Part shown: positions 11,201-20,339 of the stretch, in pieces
Position numbering within the stretch: position 1 is the first letter of the stretch
Layout: each line of letters starts with the position of its first letter
Origin: Cervus elaphus
Taxonomy: Eukaryota; Chordata; Mammalia; Artiodactyla; Cervidae
Assembly: GCF_910594005.1 (NCBI RefSeq)
Contig: NC_057818.1
Location: forward strand, 62,260,001 to 62,324,000
Length of the DNA stretch: 64,000 nt
Reading direction: 5' to 3'
Notes under the pieces: generated by a model
Told to the model about the DNA's origin: nothing
The model's database searches: none
The model's input: the letters and a program-made list of their open reading frames with translations, nothing else
Translations under genes and position numbers: made by a program

Positions 11201-14200
11201 GATGGGGGAGGCCGTGGCTGGGGGCTCAAAAGACCTACATGGGTGGAGTTCTTCATAGTCCTTGGCGAGCAGGGTCTGGCACACGGGACAAGGGATGCAA
11301 TGGGCTTCTTCTCTGGGCATCACTCCCTAATGCCACTCTGCTCTCTGGTGGTTCAGGCTTCCACCACAAGCATTTGCAGAGCTCCTCCCGCAGTCCCATC
11401 CCTTCAGGATGTTTCCTCACAGCCAACCTCAATCCTCTGCCTCGATCTGGTCTCTGAACCCCACATTCCCGCACCCAGCCCTTGTCTGCAGTGGTGGGCA
11501 TGCCTCTCACGCTGGGTGGGCAGGGCTGGGGTCAGGACCCTGTCTGCAGGTCTCACTCTGCCCTGCTGCCACACGCAGGTTGCCATGTTCTCTTCCCAAG
11601 TAGAATGAAGCTCTCCTTCTGTCTAGACTGAGCCCCTGATGAGAGGCTTCCCCGGATGTGGAGACTGCTCCTCAGTTTCATGTCCCCCCAGGTTGCAGGC
11701 CCCATCCCATTTCCTCTTCCTTTTCCTTCTTCTTTCTCATGTCCTACCTGGCTCAGCAGGAATCTTTCTTGTTTCTTAAGATTTCGAGGGGTCTCTGCTA
11801 GTGTTCAACTGGGCTCTGTGAAAAGTGTTCCATTTCTGATTCGTTTGTTGAGACAGAGATGGTCTCCACATCTGCCTGATCCTCTGGCATCTTGATGCTT
11901 CCATCTCTATTTTATTTTATTTTATTATCTCTATTTTAGTTTTAAACTAGCTATGGTCATCGATTTTCTCTAAATGTTTCAAGATATTCACTGAGAATAG
12001 CAGGGGAAGTTACTTGTTATTTGATATCTTTCAGCCTTTTCTGCACAAGACACCCAGAATTTGATGCCGAAGAATCCAGCATTAGAAGATGTGTTCCCAA
12101 AAGCAAACCTAGGAATATATCACATATTTCACCTCAGAAACTTAAATTTAAGGAAAGTCTGGGAATATACATGGGTATATGAAAGACAGAGAGAATGTTT
12201 ATATGGACATAAAGAAATGAAGACAGTTACACAGATTTCTAACATTACTGGAAAAAGAATTGAGCGACCTGAGTCACGTTGGGAAAAACACCCACTTCAG
12301 TCTTCAACATTTGCCAAGATGTGTAAGTGTTTAAGAAAAGATTTTCATCCTTTTTTGAAACATACATGTTCTCTAAAAGGAAACGTGAAATATCTGGGAG
12401 GTAATCTTGTCTCTACTGCAAATACTCATTCAGACAATTCTGAACATAGGCTTCGACTAAACATACATTCAAGCATGTCTGAACACCTACAATTTAACAA
12501 TGAGTGGGAAAACTCACAATCTAATCAATTTGAGGGATCCGTGAGCAGGGGCTCATTTTTCTTCCCCCAACAGATATTTTCTCTCCATTCCAAGATGTAT
12601 AATGTTGATGATACCGGAAGAGATGCAATCCAACCATCATTGTTCAATACATATTGTGATATGGTCAGTACACAACAACTTTCCGTGTGTAATAAAATGA
12701 GTCAGACCTTAAGTAAGAGCTCCAGCTCCAATAATTACAAGAGTATTTCTGGTGGACTGAGAAGGTATTCAGGCAATGAACCTGGGTATACGGTTGAAGG
12801 AGACTCCAACCTTAAGAAACATCAGGGACCCAAATCTTCTAACAAGGATTCTACAAGTAATAAATGTAGAAATGCCTTTGATCAAATGTCAGGTTTTTCT
12901 CTCGATAAGAGAACTTGTACTGAAGAGGGGACTTGTACTGAATATGGTATGGTTTTTAATCACTCTTCAGAACTTATTCAACCACAGACTGTTCAGAACT
13001 CACAGAAAGAAAACAAGTGTAAGATATGTGGGAAACTGTTTAGTAAATCATGCCATCTAAGGAGACATAAGAAAATTCATACAGGAAGGAAACCTTTCCA
13101 ATGTACACAATGTAGCAAAGTGTTTAAGCATCGCTCACTTCTTACTAAACATCAGCGAATTCACACTGGAAAGAAAGATTATAAATGTGCAGAATGTGGC
13201 AAAGCCTTTATTTACAACTCACATCTTATTGAACACCAGCAAATTCATACTGGAGAGAAGCCTTATAAATGTAAAAAATGTGACAAAGCCTTTAGTCGTC
13301 CCTCACGTCTTGCTGGACATGAGCGAATTCATTCTGGGGAGAGACCTTATAAATGTAAAGAATGTAACAAAACATTTACTAAGTGCTCAAATCTTATTAG
13401 ACATCAGCAAATTCATTCTGGGGAGAGACCTTATAAATGTCAAGAATGTAACAAAACATTTACTAAGCGCTCAAATCTTATTCAACATCAAAGAATTCAT
13501 TCTGGGGAGAGACCTTATAAATGTCAAGAATGTAACAAAGCCTTTATTCAATACTCACATCTTACTCGACATCAGCGAATTCATACTGGAGAGAAGTCTT
13601 ATAAATGTAAAGAATGTAACAAAACCTTTATTGAATGTTCACATCTTACCCGACATCAGGAAATTCATACTGCAGAGAGACCTTATAAATGTAAAGAATG
13701 TAACAGAGCCTTTATTCAGTGCTCGCAACTTACTCAACATGAGCGAATTCATACGAGAGAGAAGCCTTATAAATGTAAAGAATGTGACAAAGCCTTTCGT
13801 CGTCCCTCACTTCTTACTGGACATGAGCGAATTCATTCTGGGGAGAGACCTTATAAATGTAAAGAATGTAACAAAACATTTATTCATTGCTCACATCTTA
13901 CTCGACATGAGCGAATTCATTCTGGGGAGAGACCTTATAAATGTAAAGAATGTAACAAAACATTTATTCATTGTGCACATCTTACTCGACATCAGCAAAT
14001 TCATTCTGGAGAGAGACCTTATAAATGTCAAGAATGTAACAAAGCCTTTATTCAATACTCCCATCTTACTCGACATAAGCGAATTCATACTGGAGAGAAG
14101 ACTTTTAACTGTAAAGAATGTAACAAAGCCTTTACTACGAATTCGGCCCTTACTCAACATCACCGAATTCATACCGGGGATAGACGTTATAAATGTACAG

Positions 14201-14442
14201 AATGTGGCAAGGCCTTTTTTAACGTTTCTAGTCTTACTAAACATCAGCGAACCCATACTGGGGAGAGACCGTATAAATGTACAGAATGTGGCAAAACCTT
14301 TAATCAGAACTCAATTCTTACTACACATTTGCGAGTTCATACTGGAGAGAAACCTTATAAATGTACAGAATGTGGCAAAGCCTTTAGTGATAGTGGTAAT
14401 CTCACTAAACATCTGAGAACACACACTGGAAAGAAACCCTAA
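2276..14442 (+). CDS. KZNF unit A: intact KRAB zinc-finger protein, 880 aa, 17 C2H2 fingers
   Basis: Coding exons are 2276-2290 (MIPSE), 6616-6742 (KRAB-A), 7238-7330 (KRAB-B) and 12035-14442 (spacer and fingers). Lengths 15+127+93+2408 give 2643 nt, exactly 881 codons, with no internal stop. All introns have GT/AG ends in good context (gtgaga, tatttcag, gtgagg, caacag, gtaggt, ctttcag). Residues 6-47 form KRAB-A with the key DV, EEW and MLE residues. Residues 48-78 form KRAB-B. A spacer follows, and 17 CX2CX12HX3H fingers start near residue 407 with TGEKP or SGERP linkers. KRAB-ZNF proteins are nuclear DNA-binding repressors that recruit TRIM28 and SETDB1. Target and orthology are unknown to me, so no symbol is given. 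The start ATG follows AGTCAGAA, as in unit D. It is the only undamaged member of the five units here. Confidence 0.9.
2838..3150 (-). mobile_element. tRNA-derived cetartiodactyl SINE (antisense)
   Basis: A T-rich start, 'tatttatttggttttggct' and a terminal tRNA-like block ('gaccagggatggaacccg', 'accatcaggcaagcccc') mark an antisense SINE. A short 'aaattctt' repeat flanks it. The same insertion is present at 43660-43965 in unit D, so it predates that duplication. Confidence 0.75.
3812..4014 (+). mobile_element. Bov-tA SINE in unit A intron
   Basis: The tRNA-like head (gactcagtggtaaagaatct) is followed by the Bov-A body ('ctccagtattcttgcctggg', 'ggctacagtccatggggtcg'). An orthologous copy lies at 44572-44776 in unit D, so it is older than the duplication. 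Confidence 0.85.
4890..5075 (+). repeat. First copy of the pre-KRAB intron segment
   Basis: This segment ('caacactcaaaaataaatat', 'cagaatagtttccgaaatgg') is homologous to 6330-6520 in the same intron and to the segment before KRAB-A in units B (22640-22820) and D (45690-45860). The unit D version matches this first copy best. It marks the D-like side of the unit A mosaic. Confidence 0.75.
5085..5660 (+). mobile_element. Probable solo LTR, class II (ERVK-like)
   Basis: An ATTAAA signal ('cattaaagcacc', near 5318) is followed by a GT/TTTC/TC-rich R-U5-like stretch at 5350-5415 and a GC-richer end. This layout resembles beta-retroviral LTRs. I found no clear TG/CA ends or target duplication, so the limits and the class are tentative. 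Units B and D lack it at the matching place. Confidence 0.4.
5697..5912 (-). mobile_element. Antisense tRNA-derived SINE
   Basis: 'atttatttatttggctgcac' begins the element, followed by the 'catgtgggatctagtt' and 'ttagtcactggatcatca' blocks typical of the antisense cetartiodactyl SINEs in this window. It is diverged and its limits are approximate. Confidence 0.65.
6616..6742 (+). CDS. Unit A KRAB-A exon
   Basis: A 127-nt exon, the standard KRAB-A length, between tgtatttcag and gtgagg. It encodes GQLTFWDVAIDFTQEEWESL and then LDLGQRELYTDVMLENYGN. Residues needed for TRIM28 contact (DV, EEW, MLE) are present. One usual arginine is changed (LYRDV to LYTDV). It ends in phase 1 and joins the KRAB-B exon with a shared Gly codon. 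Confidence 0.92.
7238..7330 (+). CDS. Unit A KRAB-B exon
   Basis: A 93-nt exon between atcaacag and gtaggt. It encodes LVSKLDLVAFLEQLKYPRNI and then RRMETTAIHPG. The B box strengthens KRAB repression in this family. The phase matches both the upstream KRAB-A exon and the downstream finger exon (split GCC codon). The flanking introns are nearly identical to those of unit B. Confidence 0.92.
8172..9935 (-). mobile_element. BovB LINE 3' part in unit A intron
   Basis: It starts with the antisense tail (cagttcagttcagttgctca). It continues through broken RT reading frames on the minus strand (for example FELWCWRRLLRVSWTARRSH and the AESEEELRSLLMKLKED block). It is orthologous to 24665-26660 in unit B. 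Multiple stops show it is inactive. Confidence 0.88.
10205..11900 (-). mobile_element. L1 5' UTR plus ORF1 start, antisense in unit A intron
   Basis: On the minus strand this reads as a GC-rich L1-type 5' UTR ending in an ORF1-like start (MKWQRN, then a stop) with a few downstream residues. A clearer version is in unit E, where ORF1-like residues NEEETGNL appear. Orthologous pieces at 26945-28600 (B) and 59075-59860 (E) show it predates the unit duplications. Long open stretches on either strand here are shadows of the GC-rich UTR. Confidence 0.65.
12035..14442 (+). CDS. Unit A spacer and 17-finger exon
   Basis: The acceptor is atctttcag ending at 12034. The first residues are FSAQDTQNLMPKNPALEDVF, matching the MSPQD-type start seen in unit E. 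The spacer runs to about 13010. The fingers run from the first Cys codon at 13018 to near the stop. Residues at helix positions -1,2,3,6 for fingers 1-17 are KCHR, HSLK, YSHE, RSRG, KSNR, KSNQ, QSHR, ESHR, QSQQ, RSLG, HSHR, HAHR, QSHR, TSAQ, NSSK, QSIT, DGNK. Fingers 4-7 resemble fingers 10-13 at a period of six fingers (504 nt). The ORF ends with TAA followed closely by TAA-like triplets. Confidence 0.95.
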
Positions 14443-14837
14443 TAATGGAACAAGTGATGGAAGAGGTTTGCCCTGAACATGCATCTGAAAACACAAGAGT
14501 TTATGTAAGAAACCTATGGGAATGATGTAACAAATATGTAGAAAGGTTGTTAATCAAAAGTTAAATCAAAGTAAATATCAGAGATTGCATACTAGAAGGC
14601 ATTTCATCAGTTTTGTTTGCAGAGGTTTCTCTGAAGGAGGATGACTGTAGGGAGTACTCCATAGTTAAAACACATAGAAGATGGATGTATTAGCATGAAT
14701 CATGTGATGAAGATTTATGGTTAGAAAGTTACAATTCTTAGCAATGTATGTATTCTTGTTAGTAATGACATGATTTGAGATTATTTGAAGTGAATGTAAT
14801 TCAGCACTCAAATAATCCGTACAGTGCTCACCAGAAT
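14443..14837 (+). other. Unit A 3' UTR start, truncated relative to unit B
   Basis: Homologous to 30763-31140 (B) and 50012-50395 (D). The homology stops at about 14831, where the sequence joins the segment that in unit C begins near 32750. Roughly 1.6 kb of ancestral downstream sequence, including an AATAAA near 31503 in unit B, is missing. I see no canonical poly(A) signal within this stretch. Confidence 0.65.
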
Positions 14838-15642
14838 CCTTGTCTTGGTTTGAATGGATGAATCCACACTCAGCCTAGGGAGTCCGAGGCACTTTACTCA
14901 GGGTAACTTATAAAAGCTGAACTGCAAGTACTCCTGTTTTCTCTGCCTGATTCCAGCTTTGACCTCTCTCAGAAACTCCTGCCCTAAATCCTCCCCTACA
15001 GAGAGGTCTTAGGTGTGGTGAGTGTGAGGCTTTGAGCTCAGAACTCCTGAACATTGGTTTTGGGGAAGAAATATCAGAACAAAATGGGATTTGCTGATGA
15101 CTCCTTTCATGGCCCCACTGTAGACCTGCAGATTCATAACTTCTTGGAATGGGGACCTGGGCACCAGGGATTTGTATTCATTGAAATGGTTCAGAAAGAA
15201 TCTTTAGCCAAGTGGTTTCCATCTGGTTTCCCATCAGGATCATGTGACCAGTGTCAGGAAATGACCTCACTGATGCCCTCCCAACAGAGTTCTATTTTGG
15301 TCCTGTGGGAGCATCAGTGTGGTGTGTTGTATGTGCTCCAGGGGATTCTAAGGGGAGGCCCAGGATAAGGACTTGGCTCCTGGTCCACTTGTGAGAGCTG
15401 AGGCCCAGCTTCAGTCCCAGGAGAGGCCTCAGGGTTGGTCTAGCTGGATTTGGACCGGGGAAGTCAGTCAGCTCACACCGTCTGTGTGAGCAGAGTGTTA
15501 GCAGCTATCTCTGGGGAGAAAACAATCAATAAATTAGCTCACAGGCTGGTCTCCAGGTAGGAATTAATTGTTCCTGAATCTCTCCTGAGACAGAGGACAG
15601 GAGAGGTTGTTCTTCTCAGCTTTTCAAGGTCTTTCTGTCTAG
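14838..15642 (+). other. Unit B upstream segment
   Basis: Homologous to 32750-33570 upstream of unit C. It holds a short open frame starting near 15084 that is also open in unit C, but nothing recognisable is encoded. An AATAAA at 15528-15533, absent from unit C, is the first canonical poly(A) signal downstream of gene A. No CpG island is present. Confidence 0.55.
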
Positions 15643-16142
15643 TGAGAGAGTCATTTCCTAGGCAGGTTGAGAAGAAGCTTGGGGGTCCCCAAGGAAAGAG
15701 GGGTCTGGAATTCTCAAGCAAGAAGAAAGGACAAACTTTTTTCTTTCCTCTACATTCCTTAGGATTATATAACAATAATGTATCCTGAAAAAAAAAAAAA
15801 ATGTATCCTGCCTGAGGACAGTCTCTGGATTAAACCTTCTGGCTAAACCTGTTATTTTAAAATGTAAATTATAGGAGTAGATCTGGTGAGGTCTTTACAA
15901 CCTCCAGACATTCTTTGGATTCATTGGAGAGTATGTAACTCCATTGCTAACACTAGCAAGCGGATACTCTTTCTGCCCTCTTCTGATGTCTATGTCAGAA
16001 GCTTTCTCTGTCTCCTTTATACTTGAATAAAACTTTACTACACAAAAGCTCTGAGCAATCAAGCCTTGTCTCTGGCCCCAGATTGAATTCTCCAGAGGCC
16101 GAAAACCCCAGTGTCTTTGCGTGATTCAGCAACAACCTTTCA
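15643..16142 (+). repeat. 5' LTR of the ERV
   Basis: It starts TGAGAGAGTC and ends CAACAACCTTTCA. It contains 'tttatacttgaataaaactt', so its AATAAA lies near 16027. It belongs to the same family as the LTRs at 18530, 32237, 34608, 51470 and 61545. Confidence 0.88.
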
Positions 16143-16145
16143 TCT

Positions 16146-16163
16146 TGGGGGCTTACCCGGGAT
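16146..16163 (+). promoter_or_regulatory. ERV primer-binding site, tRNA-Pro-like
   Basis: The 18 bases TGGGGGCTTACCCGGGAT resemble the tRNA-Pro primer-binding site of gammaretroviruses with a few mismatches. The position just after the LTR is as expected. Confidence 0.7.
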
Positions 16164-16490
16164 TCTTCAGATCAAGGTAAGGATGCTTGGAGCTCTAGTT
16201 CTCCTAGCGAACACGTTTCCTGCTGCACTGGACTAACTCTTTGGTGTGCTTGCGTGAATGAATGAAATGCCCTGCATGAAGCAAGTGAACTGCTCTGCGG
16301 TTCTGTGGTGACCTCATAGGGCTGATGGCAGAAACCTGTCGGGGATTTATACTGACCTGCCAATGCCAAGAGGCACCAAACATCTCCTTCAGGGGCTGAC
16401 CAGAAATGGGCTAAGCATGTGGACTGAACTCTCCTTTCTTGGTCAGACTTTTTGGTCTCTTTGGCCATTTCATGACTCCTTGCAAATTAG

Positions 16491-16880
16491 ATGGAGGACA
16501 GGAGACAAAGAGGTAAAGAAAAGCAGGTTTCTCCAATTTATCCCTGGGATCATATACACAGAGCAGCCAGAGAGACTGAGGAACAGCCACACATGAAGAG
16601 GCTGCCTCTTCCTGAAGCACCCACTGGGAGAAATAATCAGTCTATGAGAATTAATAAGCCTTTTTCTTTTCAAGAAATACAAGAAATCAAGGAAGATTTG
16701 GGAGACTATTTAGAGGACCCAGAAAAATATATTAGAGCTTTTAAAGATGTTTCTCTGCTTTATGACCTTACTTGGAAGGATGTGATATATATCTTGGGAC
16801 AAATGCTGACTCCTGACTCAAAAAAGTTTTGGGAAAAGCGGTTGCTTATGGAGATGAATTGCTTGGTAATGAATCAGTAG
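16491..16880 (+). pseudogene. ERV gag capsid-like fragment
   Basis: A 129-codon open stretch includes PFSFQEIQEIKEDLGDYLED and a following DLTWKDV motif like the capsid (p30) region of gammaretroviruses. It ends prematurely at 16880. A second-frame stretch follows to about 17030, so there is at least one frameshift. The matrix region is not clear. Confidence 0.65.
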
Positions 16881-17035
16881 GGAAGAGGGAGATAACCACC
16901 TTCCCCACTGGGAATGAGGTGGTCTCAATTACAGAACTAGACTGGGACTACAACACAGCTAAAGATGGGATCAGAGTCATTTTGTCAGATATATTCTTGA
17001 AGGACTCAGGCAGGGGTGTGCTAAACCTTTAAGGT

Positions 17036-17240
17036 AAAGTCGCTTAGTCGTGTCCGACTCTTTGCGACCCCATGGAATGTAGCCTACCAGGCTCCTCTGT
17101 CCATGGGATCTTCCAGGCAAGAGTCCTGCAGTGGGTTGCCATTTCCTTCTCCAGGGGATCTTCCCGACCCCGGGATTGAACCTGGGTCTTCAGCATTGCA
17201 GACAGACGCTTTACCATCTGAGCCACCAGGAAGCACATTA
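17036..17240 (-). mobile_element. Bov-tA SINE nested in ERV gag
   Basis: Antisense Bov-A body ('agtcgtgtccgactctttgc', 'ggttgccatttccttctcca') and a tRNA-like end ('accatctgagccaccaggaa'). It interrupts the ERV between the capsid and nucleocapsid fragments, so it is younger than the ERV. Confidence 0.88.
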
Positions 17241-17449
17241 AAGTAAGCCTTTAAACTATGGCAAATTGGCAGACATAGAACAGGAGGAGAAGGAAGCTGC
17301 TGGTAAATTCTTAGATAGACGGAGAGAAGCAGATTCACTGAGATTGATCCCAAAAGTGAAGAGGGAAAAGTGATCTTAAAGGATAGATTTCTCACTCAGT
17401 CTAGATACCAGCCATAAGCTATTAAAGACAGAACAAGACAAAGGAACAG

Positions 17450-17698
17450 GTGGAAGCCTTCTCAATGGCTATGAAAACCCTTCTTAAACAGCCTGAGAAA
17501 GATGCCCAGAGGGACCCAGGTGAAAAAGGATGGAGTTGCTATTACTGTGGAAAGGAGGGGAACCTCAAGCGGGATTGCCCTCAGGCATCTAAGCTGCCGC
17601 CGTCTCTATGTCCAGTCTGCAAAGGACCACACTGGAGGAGAGACTGCCCCCAGAGGCATAGGTCTCAGGGGTCGGACTCTCAAGACAATCAGGACTGA
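17450..17698 (+). pseudogene. ERV nucleocapsid fragment with two zinc knuckles
   Basis: An open stretch of 82 codons contains CYYCGKEGNLKRDC and CPVCKGPHWRRDC. The first knuckle has Asn where the zinc-binding His should be. The second has one residue fewer than CX2CX4HX4C before its His. These are retroviral CCHC knuckles; the first is probably impaired. Confidence 0.75.
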
Positions 17699-17744
17699 AG
17701 GTGCCCAGGGGTCCCCACACAAGCTCCCATCCTAATTACACCTG

Positions 17745-17829
17745 AGGAACCCCAGGTATTAATAACTGTGGGAGGCCAATCGGTCGATTTCCTTTTAGAT
17801 ACTCAGGCAACTTACTCTGTGTTCTGAAA
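17745..17829 (+). pseudogene. ERV protease trace
   Basis: An open stretch reads ITVGGQSVDFLLDTQATYSV and then stops. LLDTQATYSV matches the retroviral aspartic protease active-site region, with Gln in place of the usual Gly after DT. Only this start of pro/pol is visible. Confidence 0.6.
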
Positions 17830-18529
17830 CCCCTGGCCCACTATTTTCCCAATCTGCTTCTGTAATGGGACTGTCTGGACAAGCCAAAAGATGGACCAGA
17901 TAATCTATGTGAGCCTACTTCTGCTGACTCTAAAAATCCTGAGTCTGCCGTTTGATCCTCAAGAAAATGTCCTCCCATCCTGGGCTCATTCCTACTCTGA
18001 ATTCCACAATCAGTCTTAACTGCTGGGTCTGTGGAGTGCTCCCCTCTTCATCAGTGGAAGGCCTCCCGTGGCGGACATCTCCACTTCAAGGAAAAGACTC
18101 TCCCAGTCTGCAAATACCATCAATAACAATCACATGTGATGCCTCATCTTAAACTGATGACATCTAACAACCTTAAGCTGGACTGATGTAACTATAGACA
18201 TAACCTGACTTTTCATTTTGATTTTAACTTGGTTTAATGACTCTTTTGCCTGTAACTGTATAATGGGATTTTCTAACCATCTAAAAGCTTTTAGTTTAGA
18301 AATGGTTGTCTAAGCTTCCTCATAGGAGGGAGCCTAGACACAGCCTCCTCCAACTATTACTGGGGGCCCCTGAATCAGAGACCCTCAATATGAGGGTTAG
18401 GAGAATAGTTTGCCTAAACAACAATTTAGGGACCACACCCCTTAACAGCAGAAGTAGTTATGGAACGGAAACGATGCCCCTTTCCCTTGGCAACACAATT
18501 TTAAAAGAAAGTTGGGGGGGGGGGGCGTA
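17830..18529 (+). other. Degraded ERV interior with no readable gene
   Basis: Short and broken frames only. The last part lies where the env end would be, but I cannot align it by eye. It ends with the G12 run at 18514-18525. Confidence 0.5.
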
Positions 18530-19019
18530 TAAGAGAGTCATTTCCTAGGTAGGTTGAAAAGAAGTCCAGGGGTCCCCAAGGAGAGGGAGGTCTGGAATAC
18601 TCAAGGAGGAAGAAAGGACAAACTTTTTTTACTTTTTTCCCTCTACATTCCTTAGGATTATATAATAATAATGAATCCTGCCTGAGGACAGTCTCTGGAT
18701 TAAACCTTCTGGCTAATCCTGTTATCTTAAAATGTAAATTATGGGAGTAGATCTGGTGATGTCTTTACAACCTCCAGACATTCTTTGGATTCATTGGAGA
18801 GTATGTAACTCCATGGCTAACACTAGCAAGCAGGTACTCTTTCTGCCCCCTTCTGATATCTATGTCAGAAGCTTTCTCTATCTCCTTTATACTTTAATAA
18901 AACTTTATTCCACAAAAAGCTCTGAGCGATCAAGCCTCGTCTCTGGCCCCGGGTTGAATTCTTCTCCTCCGGAGGCCAAGAACCCCAGCGTCTTTGCGTG
19001 CTTCAGCAACAACCTTTCA
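18530..19019 (+). repeat. 3' LTR of the ERV, just upstream of unit B start codon
   Basis: Pairs with the 5' LTR (start TAAGAGAG with G to A, end CCTTTCA). AATAAA lies near 18896. The LTR ends 127 bp before the unit B ATG (19147). Both share the + orientation, so an LTR-started transcript could splice from the donor at 19162 into the KRAB-A exon. That use is inferred. Confidence 0.88.
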
Positions 19020-19615
19020 GTAGGAGTGGTGGTTGCAGGTTAAAGAGCTCTGTTGATGCCCTCCAAGGTAGTTTCTCAAAACTCAGAAGTGCGTTTGCAG
19101 CATAACATCCCCAGAGAAGACAGAATAGGAAGAGGAAGAAGAGGAAATGGCAGCTTCTCAGGTAAATGTCCTACCCTGGGTCTCCGGCTGTGTCTGCTTT
19201 TCCTCCTGAAATGCCCTAATGAGAATATGCAAGCCTTTAGTTCTCTGCTCTTAATTTTTCTTCCCAGGCATTTGTTATCATCTTAGTTTTCCCCATTTCC
19301 TCTTATTATAGCAAAGAGCTGCCCTTTAGACTACTTCCTTGTGTCCCAGAGCCTTTTCTCTGTTGTCTGCATCCTCGCTTTCTATGGAGCATGATGAATT
19401 CTCAACATGAATCAGAGACTTTGAAATGTTCAAAATATTCTTTTTTGAGAGATCAGCATGGGGAGTCACTCCTATCCTCACTCCCACTGGGATGTGGTTT
19501 GGTGTTGGGATTTTAGGGACGTTGGGAAATGCAGTGATGACTTAGCACCTGGATGCAATTTAGATATCTAAAACTGAGTTTGAAAATGCCATTATCCATA
19601 GAACCAATTCTCTTC

Positions 19616-19760
19616 TGTCCATGGGATTTTCCAGGCAAGAATTCTGCAGTGGGTTGCCATTTTCTCATCCCGGGGATTCTCTCCACCATGAGACTGAAGC
19701 CACATCTCCAGCATTGGCAGGCAGATTCTTTACCACTGAGCCAGCTGGGAAGCCCAGTGA
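19616..19760 (-). mobile_element. Partial Bov-tA SINE in unit B intron 1
   Basis: Antisense Bov-tA ('gtgggttgccattttctcat', 'accactgagccagctgggaa'). The same copy is at 34163-34307 in unit C, so it is older than the B/C split. Confidence 0.8.
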
Positions 19761-20339
19761 CTCAACTCAGTGGTCCAGAGTTTTTCAGAAAATGTTCAGA
19801 AATAAAAAGAAGACTAGGAGATACTGTGCTTTGCATTGCTAAGACTTACTAGATAAATGCATTATTAGGATACTAAACAGAGGAAGTACAGGTGACATGA
19901 AATTTGCATAAAATTAACATTTTAAAATGTTAGACTCAAGTTATAATTTCCTTGTTAATTCCAGAATGCCCAGGCAGTGATAGTGCATCTTTCATGTGAT
20001 TCATTTACACCATGACATCTGGTGTAATGATGTAATGATGCCCACTGGTTCTGGAGACGTCTCTTTGACATCATGAGGCTATGAAGTTCATACTTCTTTC
20101 CTCTCTCTTTAAAGAAGATTGTAGAAGAAAGGAATAAGGAATGTGTGGAAATGCTCATAGTTAATGGAGAAACTCCCCCATCTTGGTTTCTCTTTGCTTC
20201 TGAGAATGAACACTCATTGTGTAGATTATAGATGCTGGGTGTTTGGGGTAGGTGTACTGATCATCCAAGCCCAGGTGTGATGTGAAGATTATGGTACATG
20301 GAGACAAAGCTCATTCGTCTTCTACAAAAATAACCCCTG

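Larger units (their letters stand above)
15643..19019 (+). mobile_element. Class I (gamma-like) endogenous retrovirus, internally deleted
   Basis: Two related LTRs (15643-16142 and 18530-19019) flank a degraded interior. A primer-binding site similar to a tRNA-Pro site lies at 16146-16163, three bases after the 5' LTR CA. The interior holds gag capsid-like and nucleocapsid fragments and a protease trace. Most of pol and env is missing, and a 12-G purine run (18514-18525) precedes the 3' LTR. The 3' flank begins GTAG. The 5' flank CTAG fits a 4-bp target duplication with a small deletion. Unit C has the empty site at about 33565-33575. Many stops make it non-functional. Confidence 0.88.

Noticed and set aside
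13187..14416. A 409-codon open frame overlapping the gene A fingers
   Set aside because: It is the +1 shadow of the 84-nt finger repeat. The repetitive KNVTKPL/ILLDISEFIL pattern is caused by the finger periodicity.
15084..15361. An open frame (MGFADDSFHG...) that is also open upstream of unit C (33017-33262)
   Set aside because: Sequence similarity comes from the segmental duplication. The unit C version ends earlier, and I see no splice or domain evidence for a gene.
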